DNA from: Balneolaceae bacterium
GTDB taxonomy: Bacteria; Bacteroidota; Rhodothermia; Balneolales; Balneolaceae
DNA: 64,000 nt
NCBI GenBank assembly: GCA_017643365.1
Contig: JAEPNO010000009.1
Location: forward strand, 62,001 to 126,000
Reading direction: 5' to 3'
Shown here: piece after piece, positions 1-9,529 of the stretch
Layout: every line of letters starts with the position of its first letter
How positions within the stretch are numbered: position 1 is the stretch's first letter
Made by a program: the position numbers and the translations under genes
Notes under the pieces: model-generated
Told to the model about the DNA's origin: nothing
What the model saw: only the letters and a program-made list of their open reading frames with translations
The model's database searches: none

Positions 1-1242
1 CAAATCGCAGAGCTTGAACTGGAATATCAAGAGTTGCAGGATGAATTGATTAAAGCCAATCCTAGTATACAGCAAATCGAGTATCCCGAAGTAACTACCC
101 TTGAAGAAACTCAGGATATGCTCGATAATAAAACGGCGGTTATCAGTTACGGAGTTACCAAGAACGATCTTTACACTTTTGTGATCCGTAGAGATAATTT
201 TAAGTTTTTTGAGGCACCCAATCCTGATACAAGAAATCAACTCACTGATGCTATTGAAGCATTCAGAACTGCGATTATTTTCCAACAAGATGAGGAACAA
301 CTTCGCCAAACTTCAAACACATTAACAACTCAATTGCTTCAGCCGATATTGAACGAGCTGGACGGAATCGAGCATTTGATCATCATCCCCGATGGACCGT
401 TACATTTGCTACCATTTGAAGCGTTAATGTTGGAGGATCAATACCTCATCGAGAAATTTGCCATAAAATACACCCCATCAATTTCGGTGCTAAACGTAAT
501 TCAAGAGAATCTACCCATCGATTTTGAGCGAGATATGCTTGGCTTGGCGAGTTCGGGCTTCGAATCCGGTGATGATCTAGCCGTTGCCCGATCTCAAAAT
601 TCCTTTTCAACGTTGCCTTATACTTTAGCCGAAATCGATTCTATCCGCACCAGTTTTCCCGGATCAAAAATTCTTAAAAACGAAGAGGTAACCGAAGCGG
701 CATTCAAAAACTTAACGCTATCAGATTATCGATATCTACACTTTGCTACTCACGGCAACATAAACGAATCGGTGCCTGATCAAAGCGGACTTATCTTATC
801 CAAAAAAACAGAAACTGAAACCTTATTTGGTGAGGACGGGTACCTCAATGCTCGCGAAATATCTCAGCTTGATTTGCGCGCTAATCTTGTGGTTCTAAGC
901 GCCTGTAATACGGGAGTGGGGCGAATTATTAATGGAGAGGGTGTGATGGGATTGCAACGCTCGTTTTTAGCTGCCGGGGCATCATCGGTAATGGTGAGCT
1001 TGTGGAATATTTTTGATCGAAGCACCCCGATTTTTATGGATCTGTTTTACGAGAACCTGAATGAAATTGAAGATGATGAAACTTCTTTGCTCGACTTGGC
1101 TTTGATGTATACCAATTTATATCGATCTGATATAGTAGATTTTAAGATGTTGGCGCTTCAAAAAACCAAGAAGCAGATGATTGAGCACCCTTACTACAAT
1201 CATCCGGTTCATTGGGCTCCGTTTGTACTAAACGGAAAATAA
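1..1242 (+). CDS. CHAT-domain caspase-like protein (5' end outside window)
   Basis: The reading frame is open to the first base of the window, so this is the C-terminal part of a longer protein; the frame reads through from base 1 and the TTG at 34 is not needed as a start. The visible part has a short charged, probably coiled-coil stretch and then a complete CHAT domain. The catalytic pair is visible as the His in FATHGN (about base 755) and the Cys in LSACNTG (about base 900), followed by the usual GVMGLQRSFLAAGA and SLWN segments and the terminal HWAPFVLNG. CHAT proteins are caspase/gingipain-fold peptidases, usually with N-terminal TPR repeats, that cut partner proteins. Its substrate cannot be read here. 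A sigma factor and a membrane TPR protein lie 2.5 kb downstream on the same strand, a pairing often seen with CHAT genes, but two minus-strand genes intervene. Confidence 0.9.
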   Translation, partial: QIAELELEYQELQDELIKANPSIQQIEYPEVTTLEETQDMLDNKTAVISYGVTKNDLYTFVIRRDNFKFFEAPNPDTRNQLTDAIEAFRTAIIFQQDEEQLRQTSNTLTTQLLQPILNELDGIEHLIIIPDGPLHLLPFEALMLEDQYLIEKFAIKYTPSISVLNVIQENLPIDFERDMLGLASSGFESGDDLAVARSQNSFSTLPYTLAEIDSIRTSFPGSKILKNEEVTEAAFKNLTLSDYRYLHFATHGNINESVPDQSGLILSKKTETETLFGEDGYLNAREISQLDLRANLVVLSACNTGVGRIINGEGVMGLQRSFLAAGASSVMVSLWNIFDRSTPIFMDLFYENLNEIEDDETSLLDLALMYTNLYRSDIVDFKMLALQKTKKQMIEHPYYNHPVHWAPFVLNGK

Positions 1243-1252
1243 CAGATCAGCT

Positions 1253-2881
1253 CTATTCTTCGCTTTCTCTTGTCTTTTCGATGAATTGTTGATTGTCTAC
1301 AACGGGTCGATCATCGTCGTTAGCGAGTAATGCGGTAGTCATAAAGATCAACTTGGTTCTCTTTTGCAGCGCTTCAAAATCGATTTTTTCGATCTCATCT
1401 GATGGGCGGTGGTAATCGGCGTGGGTTCCATTAAAGAAAAAGATGAACGGCACACCTAATCGGCCAAAGTTCCAGTGATCGCTACGTCGGTAAAATTGAT
1501 TGGGGTCGTTGAGGTCGTTATAACGGTCGCTCAACTCCAGGTTCACACTCATTGCGTTGGCTTGCTCTAAGGTAGCCTGCAAACCGCTTGAAATGATCTT
1601 ACCGCCAATCACATAAATGTAATTCGGATTGTCGGCAAATTGATTGTCTCGACGGCCAATCATATCAGAATTTAAATTGGCAACCGTATTTTCGATCGAA
1701 AAGATGGGGTGATCTGAATAATATCTTGAACCCAATAGGCCTTTTTCCTCGCCTGACACATGAAGAATTAATACGCTACGTTTAATCTCCGCACCCGATT
1801 GTTTTGCAGAAGCTAGTGCCTGAGCGGCGTGTAACAAACCGACGGTTCCACTTCCATCGTCATCGGCACCATTATAAATGGCATCGCCGGTAGAGTCGGG
1901 AGTACTTATGCCCACATGATCATAATGCGAACTTAGCACAACCACTTCGTTTTTAAGTACCGGATCGGTTCCTTCTAAGAATGCAACTATGTTTTTGGTT
2001 TCAACTACTTCATTTTCAACTTCTGCTGAGTGCGATAAACTAAATTGCAGCTCGTAGCCCTCGAAAGCATCGGGAGAGTCTTTTATTTCGGCTTCCAACT
2101 CGGCTAGTTCTTCCAAGGTGTCTAGGCCAAATAATTGTGTTGCCAACGTTGGGCGGATTCGGTTAAATGGAGCTGCAGCCTCTGCATCCGACAAATATTC
2201 TAAACTTAACCCCGCCGACTCACCAAACTCACCTTGAAGCCGTGTTGCCTGATCATCGAAGGATTGTTCGTCGGTTCCGATGATCAATATCGCACCTAAT
2301 GCTCCGCCTTGATCTATTGCGTCTTGCATGGCCATAAAATTGGAAATCGTTCGATCGTAGAAAATAACAAGCCACTTTCCATCTACATTACCTTCAAAAT
2401 GGTTGATCCCAATGCTTTCGTCACTGATACCATATCCTGCAAAAAAGAGATCTCCGCTAAAGGCGCCGTCGCCACCTAGCAAGGTGTTAAAGTTTCCGAT
2501 TTCATTTGCGCTATGGGTAGACTCATCTACAAGTTCGCCATCAGCATTATGAACCGAGTATGTGATGCTTTCGAATACTTTTCCTGTTAGGTTAAAGTGT
2601 TGAAAGTAGGTGCCGTTGTCGCCAACAGGCTCTAAACCTAATTCTTGATATCGTTGCGCTAAATAGTCGGCTGCTTTTTTTAAACCTTCGCTGCCGGTAT
2701 CGCGCCCTTCCATTTCGTCGCTGGCAATTACCGACAAATCAAGCAGCAAGCCTTCTTCAGTGATAGTATTTTGGAAATCGGTTACATCAGGAACAGGAAG
2801 TTCTATGGATTGCTTTGAGCTGCTACACGCCAGGATAAGCGATGCAGCAAGTAAGATGAGTGAGCGTAAGTTGCGTTGCAT
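1253..2881 (-). CDS. M28-family zinc aminopeptidase, lipoprotein, with PA-type insert
   Basis: The 542-residue product starts with a lipoprotein signal (hydrophobic run ending LILAC, Cys19 as the lipidation residue). Residues about 120-290 form an inserted region of PA-domain type. The M28 catalytic part follows, with the expected two-zinc ligand set: HYDHVG (about 319-323), NGADDDGSG (338-345), the Glu pair in SGEEKG (about 376-381), the Asp in NSDMIGR and the His in RSDHWNF. It probably hydrolyses peptides in the periplasm or at the outer membrane. It follows scpA by 4 bases on the same strand, so the two are probably co-transcribed. Family assignment is firm; substrate preference is unknown. 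Confidence 0.93.
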   Translation of the reverse strand: MQRNLRSLILLAASLILACSSSKQSIELPVPDVTDFQNTITEEGLLLDLSVIASDEMEGRDTGSEGLKKAADYLAQRYQELGLEPVGDNGTYFQHFNLTGKVFESITYSVHNADGELVDESTHSANEIGNFNTLLGGDGAFSGDLFFAGYGISDESIGINHFEGNVDGKWLVIFYDRTISNFMAMQDAIDQGGALGAILIIGTDEQSFDDQATRLQGEFGESAGLSLEYLSDAEAAAPFNRIRPTLATQLFGLDTLEELAELEAEIKDSPDAFEGYELQFSLSHSAEVENEVVETKNIVAFLEGTDPVLKNEVVVLSSHYDHVGISTPDSTGDAIYNGADDDGSGTVGLLHAAQALASAKQSGAEIKRSVLILHVSGEEKGLLGSRYYSDHPIFSIENTVANLNSDMIGRRDNQFADNPNYIYVIGGKIISSGLQATLEQANAMSVNLELSDRYNDLNDPNQFYRRSDHWNFGRLGVPFIFFFNGTHADYHRPSDEIEKIDFEALQKRTKLIFMTTALLANDDDRPVVDNQQFIEKTRESEE

Positions 2882-2885
2882 TTTT

Positions 2886-3638
2886 CTACGTTAGTTTTGC
2901 GGAGATAATTTCGTCCACCGGCTTTAGATCTATATAAAAATCAGTGGGTTCGTCGCCGATGAATAAATTAATTTGTTGTTCTTTTATCATTTCAAGTACT
3001 GCCAAAAACGTAACTACTACGATTACCTTACTTTTAATGTTATGGCATAATTGGCTAAAATTTTGGCGCCCACGATTCTGGAGAGTTAGCAACACAAATT
3101 CGCTTTGCTGCTCTATCGTTGCTTTAACCTTTTCAACTTTATGAACGATGTTTTTTCGTTCGATGTCGCTTAGTACTTTTCTGAAAGCTCCAATCAAGTC
3201 AAACATAGTCACATCTTTCAGAGCTTCACCGGTTGCGCGTTTATCTACTTGATCGGCATCGTAAAAACCACGCGTGTATTTCTTGCGTGTTTCCTCGTCG
3301 ATGTCAGACATTTTTTCGGCCATTTCTTTGTACCTCTTATACTCAAGTAAGCGCTGCACCAACTCATATCTTGGATCGGTTTCGTCGATTTCGTCAGTGT
3401 CTTCGCCTTCTACGCGTGGCAACATCATCTTGGCTTTAATCGACATTAACATACTGGCCATCAACACAAATTCACTAGCTACATCAAGATCCAATTCTTC
3501 CATTAAGTGGATAAATTCCAGAAATTGCTCGGTGATGTACGAGATCGGAATGTCGTAAATATCCAGTTCGTCACGCTTGATGAAAAAGAGGAGAAGGTCG
3601 AGAGGTCCCTCGAAGTTATTTAGTTGAACTCGATACAT
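2886..3638 (-). CDS. scpA: Segregation and condensation protein A
   Basis: The 250-residue kleisin is the bridge subunit of the SMC-ScpAB condensin complex, which organises and segregates the chromosome. The N-terminus has the diagnostic FEGPLDLLLFFIKRDELDI (residues about 9-27) and the following DIPISYITEQF segment. The middle is acidic (EGEDTDEIDETDP) and the C-terminus carries the winged-helix part that binds the Smc head. Length is typical for the family. It is the first gene of a minus-strand pair with the M28 peptidase; scpB is not in the window. Confidence 0.95.
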   Translation of the reverse strand: MYRVQLNNFEGPLDLLLFFIKRDELDIYDIPISYITEQFLEFIHLMEELDLDVASEFVLMASMLMSIKAKMMLPRVEGEDTDEIDETDPRYELVQRLLEYKRYKEMAEKMSDIDEETRKKYTRGFYDADQVDKRATGEALKDVTMFDLIGAFRKVLSDIERKNIVHKVEKVKATIEQQSEFVLLTLQNRGRQNFSQLCHNIKSKVIVVVTFLAVLEMIKEQQINLFIGDEPTDFYIDLKPVDEIISAKLT

Positions 3639-3728
3639 GCTCTAAATTACTGGCTAAATATCTTAAATTCATCGTTTTCTTTAATTACCTGAATGTTATT
3701 TTATTGCGCCCAAAGCCCCTAACAATTT

Positions 3729-4274
3729 ATGGATTATTCAAAATTTGTTTATGCCATTCAAAAAGATGATGAACCCGTTATTAACGAAATGGTTCCCATC
3801 ATAATGAGTGTGCTGATAAAATTCTTGAAAGTCAGGCAGGGGGCCGACCATCACGATGCAGAAGATTGCGCACAAAACACGCTCATTCAAGCCACCGAAA
3901 AGATTAAAAATGATCAAATTGAGAACCCAAATTCGGTGATTTACTACCTGTTTACCACGGCAAAGCATGAATATTTTAAGATGTTGAAGAAGGATAGAGA
4001 ATCCAATTACGAGGAAATACCGGAATCTCATGCTATCGAAGGCGACCAGTTAATTAAGCTTCTAGAGGCTGAAAAACAACGTGTACTAGCCGTATGTATG
4101 CAATTGTTAAAACCTGACTTAAAAAAATATATCCAATATTGGTTCAATAATCCCCGAGATGAAGCCGCCGTAGTTGCCGATCATTTTGGGATTTCTGTAA
4201 ACAATGCTTGGACCAAAAAACATCGAATTCTAAAAATCTTAAAAGACTGCTGCCAAAAAAAATTAGCTGTTTAG
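3729..4274 (+). CDS. Sigma-70 family (ECF-like) RNA polymerase sigma factor
   Basis: The 181-residue protein has a sigma region 2 signature, DAEDCAQNTLIQA (about 43-55), followed by a segment resembling the promoter-melting helix (SVIYYLFTTAKHEYF). The C-terminus has a helix-turn-helix like region 4 (VVADHFGISVNNAWTKKHRI). Region 4 is divergent, so promoter preference cannot be guessed. The next gene, 77 bases downstream, encodes a one-pass membrane protein with TPR repeats in the position where an anti-sigma factor would be expected. Together with the CHAT protein at the left edge this resembles the sigma/TPR/CHAT modules of Bacteroidota and Balneolota, an association I infer from context. 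Confidence 0.82.
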   Translation: MDYSKFVYAIQKDDEPVINEMVPIIMSVLIKFLKVRQGADHHDAEDCAQNTLIQATEKIKNDQIENPNSVIYYLFTTAKHEYFKMLKKDRESNYEEIPESHAIEGDQLIKLLEAEKQRVLAVCMQLLKPDLKKYIQYWFNNPRDEAAVVADHFGISVNNAWTKKHRILKILKDCCQKKLAV

Positions 4275-4351
4275 TGTAAGGAGTTCCTCTGAAAACGATC
4301 TTACATAACAGAATGTGAGTAAAACGACACATTCTGAATACGAGAATTATT

Positions 4352-5134
4352 ATGAGTGACAATAGAGATATACATAAAAAAATAGATGCCTACGTAAAAG
4401 GCACACTTGCAGAAAATGAAATTGAAGAGCTTTGGGTAGAGTTTGCTAAACAACCGGATTTATTAGATCAGTTAGAGCTTGAAGTTGGCGTTAAAACCAT
4501 CATTGAGCAGGAACTTGCCGGAAGTACAAAAACCGGTGCTACGATTCGCAAAATGCCAAGCTGGACCTGGCACGCGGTTGCAGCGGCGGTACTTGTGTTA
4601 GTTGCATTTATTCAGATTTTTCAGATACCAAGCAAAAGCTCTTTAGAACAATTTGTACTTAATGATATTTCGGCTGATCAGCTGGAAACATCTGACGGTG
4701 TACGCTCTAAAGAGATGCAAATTACGGCGGCCGATTCGATTCTAAATCTAGGCTTTAGCGAATTCGTATCCGGGAATGATGAGCGAGCGCTAACTCTGTT
4801 TAACGAAGTGATCAGCGAGTTTGATTACGAACCCTATGGCTCTAAAGCATACTTAAACAAAGGGATCGTTTACTATAATCAATCGAAGTACGATTCTGCC
4901 ATTGTAGCCTTCGAGTTTGCACTGCAACGTGTTGAAGACAGCCGAATGATCGAAGAAAAAAGCCACTGGTACCTTGGTAATGCCCTGGTAAATATCGGGC
5001 AGTTCGAAGAAGCCCGAACAGCCATCATGGAGGCATACAGCTTAGATGGTGTGTTTAGAAAGCCGGCTTTCCTGCTCCTTCAAAAACTAAATTACGATTT
5101 AGGATATACTCAAGCTGAAGAAGTAGGACAGTAA
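4352..5134 (+). CDS. One-pass membrane protein with TPR repeats, putative anti-sigma factor
   Basis: The 260-residue protein has a cytoplasmic N-terminus of about 70 residues that looks like an anti-sigma N-terminal region without zinc ligands (IHKKIDAYVKGTLAENEIEE). A single membrane segment follows at about 71-92 (WTWHAVAAAVLVLVAFIQIF). The outer part holds at least two to three TPR-like helical repeats (for example YLNKGIVYYNQSKYDSAIVAF and HWYLGNALVNIGQFEEARTA, each at about 34-residue spacing). The position directly behind a sigma factor suggests it controls that factor, but no direct family match to a named anti-sigma domain can be claimed. Confidence 0.7.
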   Translation: MSDNRDIHKKIDAYVKGTLAENEIEELWVEFAKQPDLLDQLELEVGVKTIIEQELAGSTKTGATIRKMPSWTWHAVAAAVLVLVAFIQIFQIPSKSSLEQFVLNDISADQLETSDGVRSKEMQITAADSILNLGFSEFVSGNDERALTLFNEVISEFDYEPYGSKAYLNKGIVYYNQSKYDSAIVAFEFALQRVEDSRMIEEKSHWYLGNALVNIGQFEEARTAIMEAYSLDGVFRKPAFLLLQKLNYDLGYTQAEEVGQ

Positions 5135-5147
5135 CCATGTCGTGCTT

Positions 5148-7385
5148 TTATGCAATCGGAATCGGGTCGATACTGTCGGCGGTGTGATTCATTAGCACTT
5201 TGTGGGTAGAAATTTTGCGCTCGCCTTTTTTCTTTTCCACTCTGTGGTAATTGCCTTCAGTATCAAGCACCCACCGTTGTTGGTTATCTTTGAGGTAAAT
5301 ACTTAGTAAAAACTGCAGATATTTTTTGAGCTCAGGTTTTTCAATCTTCAGCACGGCCTCAACACGATTATCTAGGTTACGATGCATCCAATCGGCGGAG
5401 CCCAACGCATAAATATGTTCGCCACCGTGGTGAAAATAGAAAATGCGGGAATGTTCAAGGAAACGACCAATTACGGAGTAAACACGAATATTTTCGCTGA
5501 GGTTTTCTTTTCCGGGGATAAGTCGGCACACACCCCGAATGATTAAATCTATTTCTACTCCCGCTTGCGAGGCTTCGTATAATTTCTGAATAATGCGCGG
5601 GTCTTCTAAACTATTCATCTTTGCAATAATTCGGCTTGGGCGACCTTCTCGAGCTTCGTTCGTTTCGAAATCCACCAATGCCTCCATCTGGGGACGCATA
5701 TGCTTTGGCGCAACAATCAACTTTTCGAAGGTTTGTCCCGGGGCATATCCCGTAAGTAAGTTAAACACATCCGTTACATCCGATGCAAGCACTTCATCGC
5801 AAGTAAAAACAGCTAAATCTTCATACAACTGCGCAGTTCCGGGGTGATAATTTCCCGTCCCGATATGGCAATAAGTCTTTAACCCATTTTCCTCTTCGCG
5901 TACCACCATGGTAAGCTTGGTGTGAATTTTTAAGCCGGGAATACCATAGGCAACATGCACGCCATAATTATCAAGTTGTTGAGCCCATTGGATGTTTCGC
6001 TCTTCGTCGAAGCGGGCTTTAATTTCTACTAACACGGCCACTTGCTTACCGCTTTCTGCTGCGCGCATTAAGGCATGCATCAATGGCGAATCTTGCGAAG
6101 TTCTGTATAACGTTTGCTTTATGGCAAGCACTTTAGGATCTGATGCAGCCTCCTCTATAAATCGCTGAGTAGATAATTCAAAACTGTGATAGGGATGATG
6201 CACCATAAATTCGTGCTTCTTAATCACATCAAACATACTTGGCGGTTCTTCATCAATGGGATGCGAAAGCGCCGGGTGAAGAACGGGTGACCAATTCTTG
6301 ATTTTGTGTTGCGAAAACCCCGGAATGTTTGCGATTTCGAACGAACTCACCAACCCGATCATGCCCTCCATCTGATACACGTCTTTCTGAGTAACATTCA
6401 GATTTTTGTACAAATACTTTTTGATGTGCTCAGGCATCGTTTTCTCAAGCTCTAGCCGAACAATTGAGGCAAACTTTCGCTCACGAAGTTCGTCTTCAAT
6501 CACTTCCAGTAAATCATCGGCTTCTTCTTCGTTGCGTTCGAGCGATGCATTCCGAGTTACCCGAAATAAATGAGCCGATAGGATTTCCATGCCCGGAAAA
6601 AAGGACTCCATTTTTTGGCGGATAATATCTTCGATGGGAACCAACACAACCTTATTACCACGGCGGAAAACCTGAACAAATCGCTTTCGGTTTGATGGAA
6701 TCTTAATCCGCGCAAACGATTCTTCTTTGGTTTCGGGGTTTCGTAACTCAACCGCAAACGACAAACTGTGATTAGATATAAAAGGAAATGGATGAGATTC
6801 ATCCACTGCCAAAGGAGTAACAATTGGGTAGATCTCTTTTTTAAAAAACTCGTCGCTTGTCTTTTGTTGCCGATCGGTTAGTTCAGCATAATTTTTTATA
6901 CAAATCCCGATTTCATCTAATTGCGGCTTTAAATCATCAAAAAAGCAGGTTCGGTAGTCCTCAATCATCTTTTTAACTACTTGTCGCACTTCTTCCAGCT
7001 GATCACTCACCGACATGCCATCCACACTCAACGATTTAACACCCGCGTGGTACTGCCGCTTTAAACCACCCACCCGTTTTTGGAAATATTCGTCGAGGTT
7101 GGAGCACACAATCCCGATAAACTTTACCCGCTCAAGCAATTTATTCTTCTCATTTTGAGCCTCGGCCAGCACTCGTTCGTTAAACTTTAACCAACTCAAT
7201 TCGTAGTTAAAAAAGTAATCGCCACCAAAAATTTTTAACGCACTCATTCTCTTGTCTTTATGCAAACCCTTTTCCTTTAAAATCTCGTTTTTCTTTTGAT
7301 TTGATATTTTATCGCCCCGTCGTTTCTTCTGTTCTTCGATTGGATCGTATGGGAGTTCGTCGGGCGAAAAAGATGGTTTTTCCAT
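5148..7385 (-). CDS. ppk1: Polyphosphate kinase 1
   Basis: The 745-residue enzyme makes inorganic polyphosphate from ATP reversibly. The two phospholipase-D-like catalytic regions are visible: GLKIHTKLTMVVR with the autophosphorylated His, followed by HIGTGNYHPGTAQLYEDLA, and the second His region SRIFYFHHGGEH. The N-terminal domain begins with the usual FFNYELSWLKFNERVLAEA. Length is slightly above the family norm because of a lysine-rich N-terminal extension of about 50 residues. It is transcribed divergently from ruvB across about 90 bases and converges with the TPR gene across 13 bases. Confidence 0.96.
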   Translation of the reverse strand: MEKPSFSPDELPYDPIEEQKKRRGDKISNQKKNEILKEKGLHKDKRMSALKIFGGDYFFNYELSWLKFNERVLAEAQNEKNKLLERVKFIGIVCSNLDEYFQKRVGGLKRQYHAGVKSLSVDGMSVSDQLEEVRQVVKKMIEDYRTCFFDDLKPQLDEIGICIKNYAELTDRQQKTSDEFFKKEIYPIVTPLAVDESHPFPFISNHSLSFAVELRNPETKEESFARIKIPSNRKRFVQVFRRGNKVVLVPIEDIIRQKMESFFPGMEILSAHLFRVTRNASLERNEEEADDLLEVIEDELRERKFASIVRLELEKTMPEHIKKYLYKNLNVTQKDVYQMEGMIGLVSSFEIANIPGFSQHKIKNWSPVLHPALSHPIDEEPPSMFDVIKKHEFMVHHPYHSFELSTQRFIEEAASDPKVLAIKQTLYRTSQDSPLMHALMRAAESGKQVAVLVEIKARFDEERNIQWAQQLDNYGVHVAYGIPGLKIHTKLTMVVREEENGLKTYCHIGTGNYHPGTAQLYEDLAVFTCDEVLASDVTDVFNLLTGYAPGQTFEKLIVAPKHMRPQMEALVDFETNEAREGRPSRIIAKMNSLEDPRIIQKLYEASQAGVEIDLIIRGVCRLIPGKENLSENIRVYSVIGRFLEHSRIFYFHHGGEHIYALGSADWMHRNLDNRVEAVLKIEKPELKKYLQFLLSIYLKDNQQRWVLDTEGNYHRVEKKKGERKISTHKVLMNHTADSIDPIPIA

Positions 7386-7474
7386 GTTGAACGTTTAAAG
7401 TTACTTGGGCAATTCGTAGCAATTCTAAGTATAATCGTTTAAAGTAAAAGTAAACACCGAAAACCTCAGTTTTT

Positions 7475-8491
7475 GTGCAAAACCCATTACTTAATCCTCT
7501 GCAAAAAGAAGACGCTTTCGAACAATCGGTACGCCCGGCCAGCCTAAACGAATTTATAGGCCAGCAAAAGGCTATAAGCAATCTTGGTGTTTTTATTAAA
7601 GCGGCTAAGCAGCGTGGCGATGCCCTAGATCACGTAATTCTTTCCGGGCCTCCGGGCTTGGGAAAAACCACTCTTTCGTACATTATTGCGCAAGAGATGG
7701 GCGGCACAATTCGGCCAACCACCGGACCAGTGCTCGAAAAACCCGGCGATCTTGCCGGAATGCTTACCAATTTGGAAGAAGGTGATGTGCTGTTTATTGA
7801 TGAAATCCATCGGCTTAATCCTGTGATCGAAGAATATCTGTATTCGGCGATGGAAGACTTTAAGCTTGATATCGTGATCGATTCGGGGCCAAATGCGCGA
7901 AGCATCCAAATCGATTTGAATCACTTTACACTCGTAGGTGCCACCACTCGAAAAGGCATGCTAACCGCTCCGCTTCGGGCGCGATTTGGCATCGACATCC
8001 GACTCGATTATTACGACGTGGAGTTGCTGCAACGTATTGCTCTCCGATCAGCACACATCATGAATTTTGGGATTGATGAAGCCGGCGCGCATGAAATTGC
8101 CAGTCGTAGTCGGGGAACGCCTCGCATCGTGAACAAACTTCTGCGTCGTACCCGCGATTTTGCTCAGGTGGATGGACTCACCGCCATCAACCAGCAAGTG
8201 GCTGATAAGGCACTCAACGCTTTGGATGTAGATTCGAATGGTTTAGATGAGATGGATGTGCGTATGCTTCGTGCCATCATCGAAAATTACAGTGGCGGAC
8301 CAGTTGGCTTGAACACCTTAGGAGTGGCTGTAGGCGAGGACAAAGGCACTATTGAAGAAGTGTACGAGCCGTATTTGATCAAAGAAGGCTTTTTGCAACG
8401 TACACCAAAAGGGCGTGTTGCCACGGCTAAGGCCTATCAATATCTCGGAGCAACTAAAGGCGGCAAAGACGGGGATTTGTTTGGGGGGTGA
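7475..8491 (+). CDS. ruvB: Holliday junction branch-migration helicase RuvB
   Basis: The 338-residue AAA+ ATPase is the motor of the RuvABC complex. Visible motifs are Walker [11 protein letters not shown] (about 59-68), Walker [11 protein letters not shown], sensor 1 GATTRKG, the arginine region LRARFGI, and the C-terminal winged helix ending in YLGA. Start is taken as GTG at 7475; no in-frame ATG lies nearby, and [20 protein letters not shown] matches the usual RuvB N-terminus. A palindromic REP-like element lies downstream, before the convergent TRIC gene. Confidence 0.97.
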   Translation: MQNPLLNPLQKEDAFEQSVRPASLNEFIGQQKAISNLGVFIKAAKQRGDALDHVILSGPPGLGKTTLSYIIAQEMGGTIRPTTGPVLEKPGDLAGMLTNLEEGDVLFIDEIHRLNPVIEEYLYSAMEDFKLDIVIDSGPNARSIQIDLNHFTLVGATTRKGMLTAPLRARFGIDIRLDYYDVELLQRIALRSAHIMNFGIDEAGAHEIASRSRGTPRIVNKLLRRTRDFAQVDGLTAINQQVADKALNALDVDSNGLDEMDVRMLRAIIENYSGGPVGLNTLGVAVGEDKGTIEEVYEPYLIKEGFLQRTPKGRVATAKAYQYLGATKGGKDGDLFGG

Positions 8492-8534
8492 TTTTCGCGT
8501 AACCACAAAAAAGTGTTATCAAAGCTCCATGTAA

Positions 8535-8554
8535 GGACAATTCAGGAATTGTCC
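8535..8554. repeat. Perfect-arm palindrome, REP-like (copy 1)
   Basis: Twenty bases with 9-base arms (GGACAATTC / GAATTGTCC) around AG, followed by cccaacg. A near-identical element sits at 14225-14264, including the trailing cccaacg. It lies between the convergent ruvB and TRIC genes and could also act as a transcription terminator, although no T-tract follows. Confidence 0.75.
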
Positions 8555-8580
8555 CAACGATCCGGTCGGCAAATAATAAA

Positions 8581-9186
8581 CTACGCCTTCATCTTGGGCA
8601 GCTGCAGATCGAATTTTATAGCAGCTACTCGAATGCCAACTATTACAGAAGTAGTGAGTAGGTAATTCGCGATTTCGGGAAGGTTGAATTCAATCCCAAT
8701 GTAAAAGACCATGGCTCCAGTAAGGCAGGCTGTAGCATAGATTTCTTCTCTGAAAATAAGTGGTACTTCACGGCAGAGCACATCGCGAATGATCCCACCA
8801 ACTACGGCTGAAGTCATTCCCATAGTGGCAGCCATAAACGGATTGAGCCCAAAGTCGAGCGCTTTTTCCATCCCACTTATTGTGAATAGTGCGATTCCCA
8901 ATGTATCAAAAATAAAGAGCGGCTTGTTGATGCTTTTAAAGTGATTGCGGATGAGATAAGTGAACGGAATGGCCGACAAAATCACGATTGGATACAGCAT
9001 ATTTCCCATCCAGGTTACGGGTTGGCTACCGAGCAGGATATCGCGAGTGGTTCCGCCTCCAATAGCAGTTACAAAACCGATAACTGCCGCGCCAAAAATA
9101 TCCAGGTTTTTGCGAGCTGCCATTCGAATGCCACTGATGGCAAATACGAAGGTTCCGATTAGGTCCAGAATCGAAATAAAGTCCAT
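8581..9186 (-). CDS. TRIC / UPF0126 family membrane channel protein
   Basis: The 201-residue protein has about seven membrane segments in two homologous halves. Each half carries the glycine-rich motif with a conserved Arg-Asp: AIGGGTTRDILLG (about 41-53) and AVVGGIIRDVLCR (about 127-139). This two-repeat pattern is diagnostic for the bacterial relatives of trimeric intracellular cation channels, formerly UPF0126 (YadS, YicG). The physiological substrate in bacteria is not settled; potassium or amino acids have been proposed for relatives. It is a single gene with no functional partner adjacent. Confidence 0.9.
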   Translation of the reverse strand: MDFISILDLIGTFVFAISGIRMAARKNLDIFGAAVIGFVTAIGGGTTRDILLGSQPVTWMGNMLYPIVILSAIPFTYLIRNHFKSINKPLFIFDTLGIALFTISGMEKALDFGLNPFMAATMGMTSAVVGGIIRDVLCREVPLIFREEIYATACLTGAMVFYIGIEFNLPEIANYLLTTSVIVGIRVAAIKFDLQLPKMKA

Positions 9187-9322
9187 GCTACGAATTCAAT
9201 GTGAAGTTGTCGTTCTTTCAAAAGTACCGTTATATGCAGATAACTACTACCATAGCTTTTTCAACACGGATGATTGAATATTTCATCTAGCAGTTAATTA
9301 TTGAATTTCTTTAATTCTATTT

Positions 9323-9529
9323 ATGAAAGGATTAATCGATATAGAACAGCTCAATTATTCTGAAAAACTTCAGTTGTTAGATCAACTTTGGGAAGATATT
9401 CGCAGCTCCGACAAGTTTGAATCTCCGAAATGGCATCTAGATATATTAAAAGAAAGAGAAGAGAAATATTCTGCCGGCGAGGAAGAATTAATTGATTGGG
9501 AAACGTTCAAAAAATCAATGGATCTGTGA
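9323..9529 (+). CDS. Type II antitoxin, addiction-module (Unstab_antitox) family
   Basis: The 68-residue acidic protein has the family features: a short helical N-terminus (LNYSEKLQLLDQLWEDI) and a C-terminal tail with the W-x-(D/E)-x-K segment (LIDWETFKKSM), plus HLDILKEREEKYSAGEEE between. It is directly followed by a ParE/RelE-type toxin whose GTG start overlaps this stop codon (GTGA), as expected for a translationally coupled pair. The antitoxin should bind and neutralise the toxin and repress the shared promoter, which must lie in the 136-base gap upstream. Confidence 0.85.
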   Translation: MKGLIDIEQLNYSEKLQLLDQLWEDIRSSDKFESPKWHLDILKEREEKYSAGEEELIDWETFKKSMDL

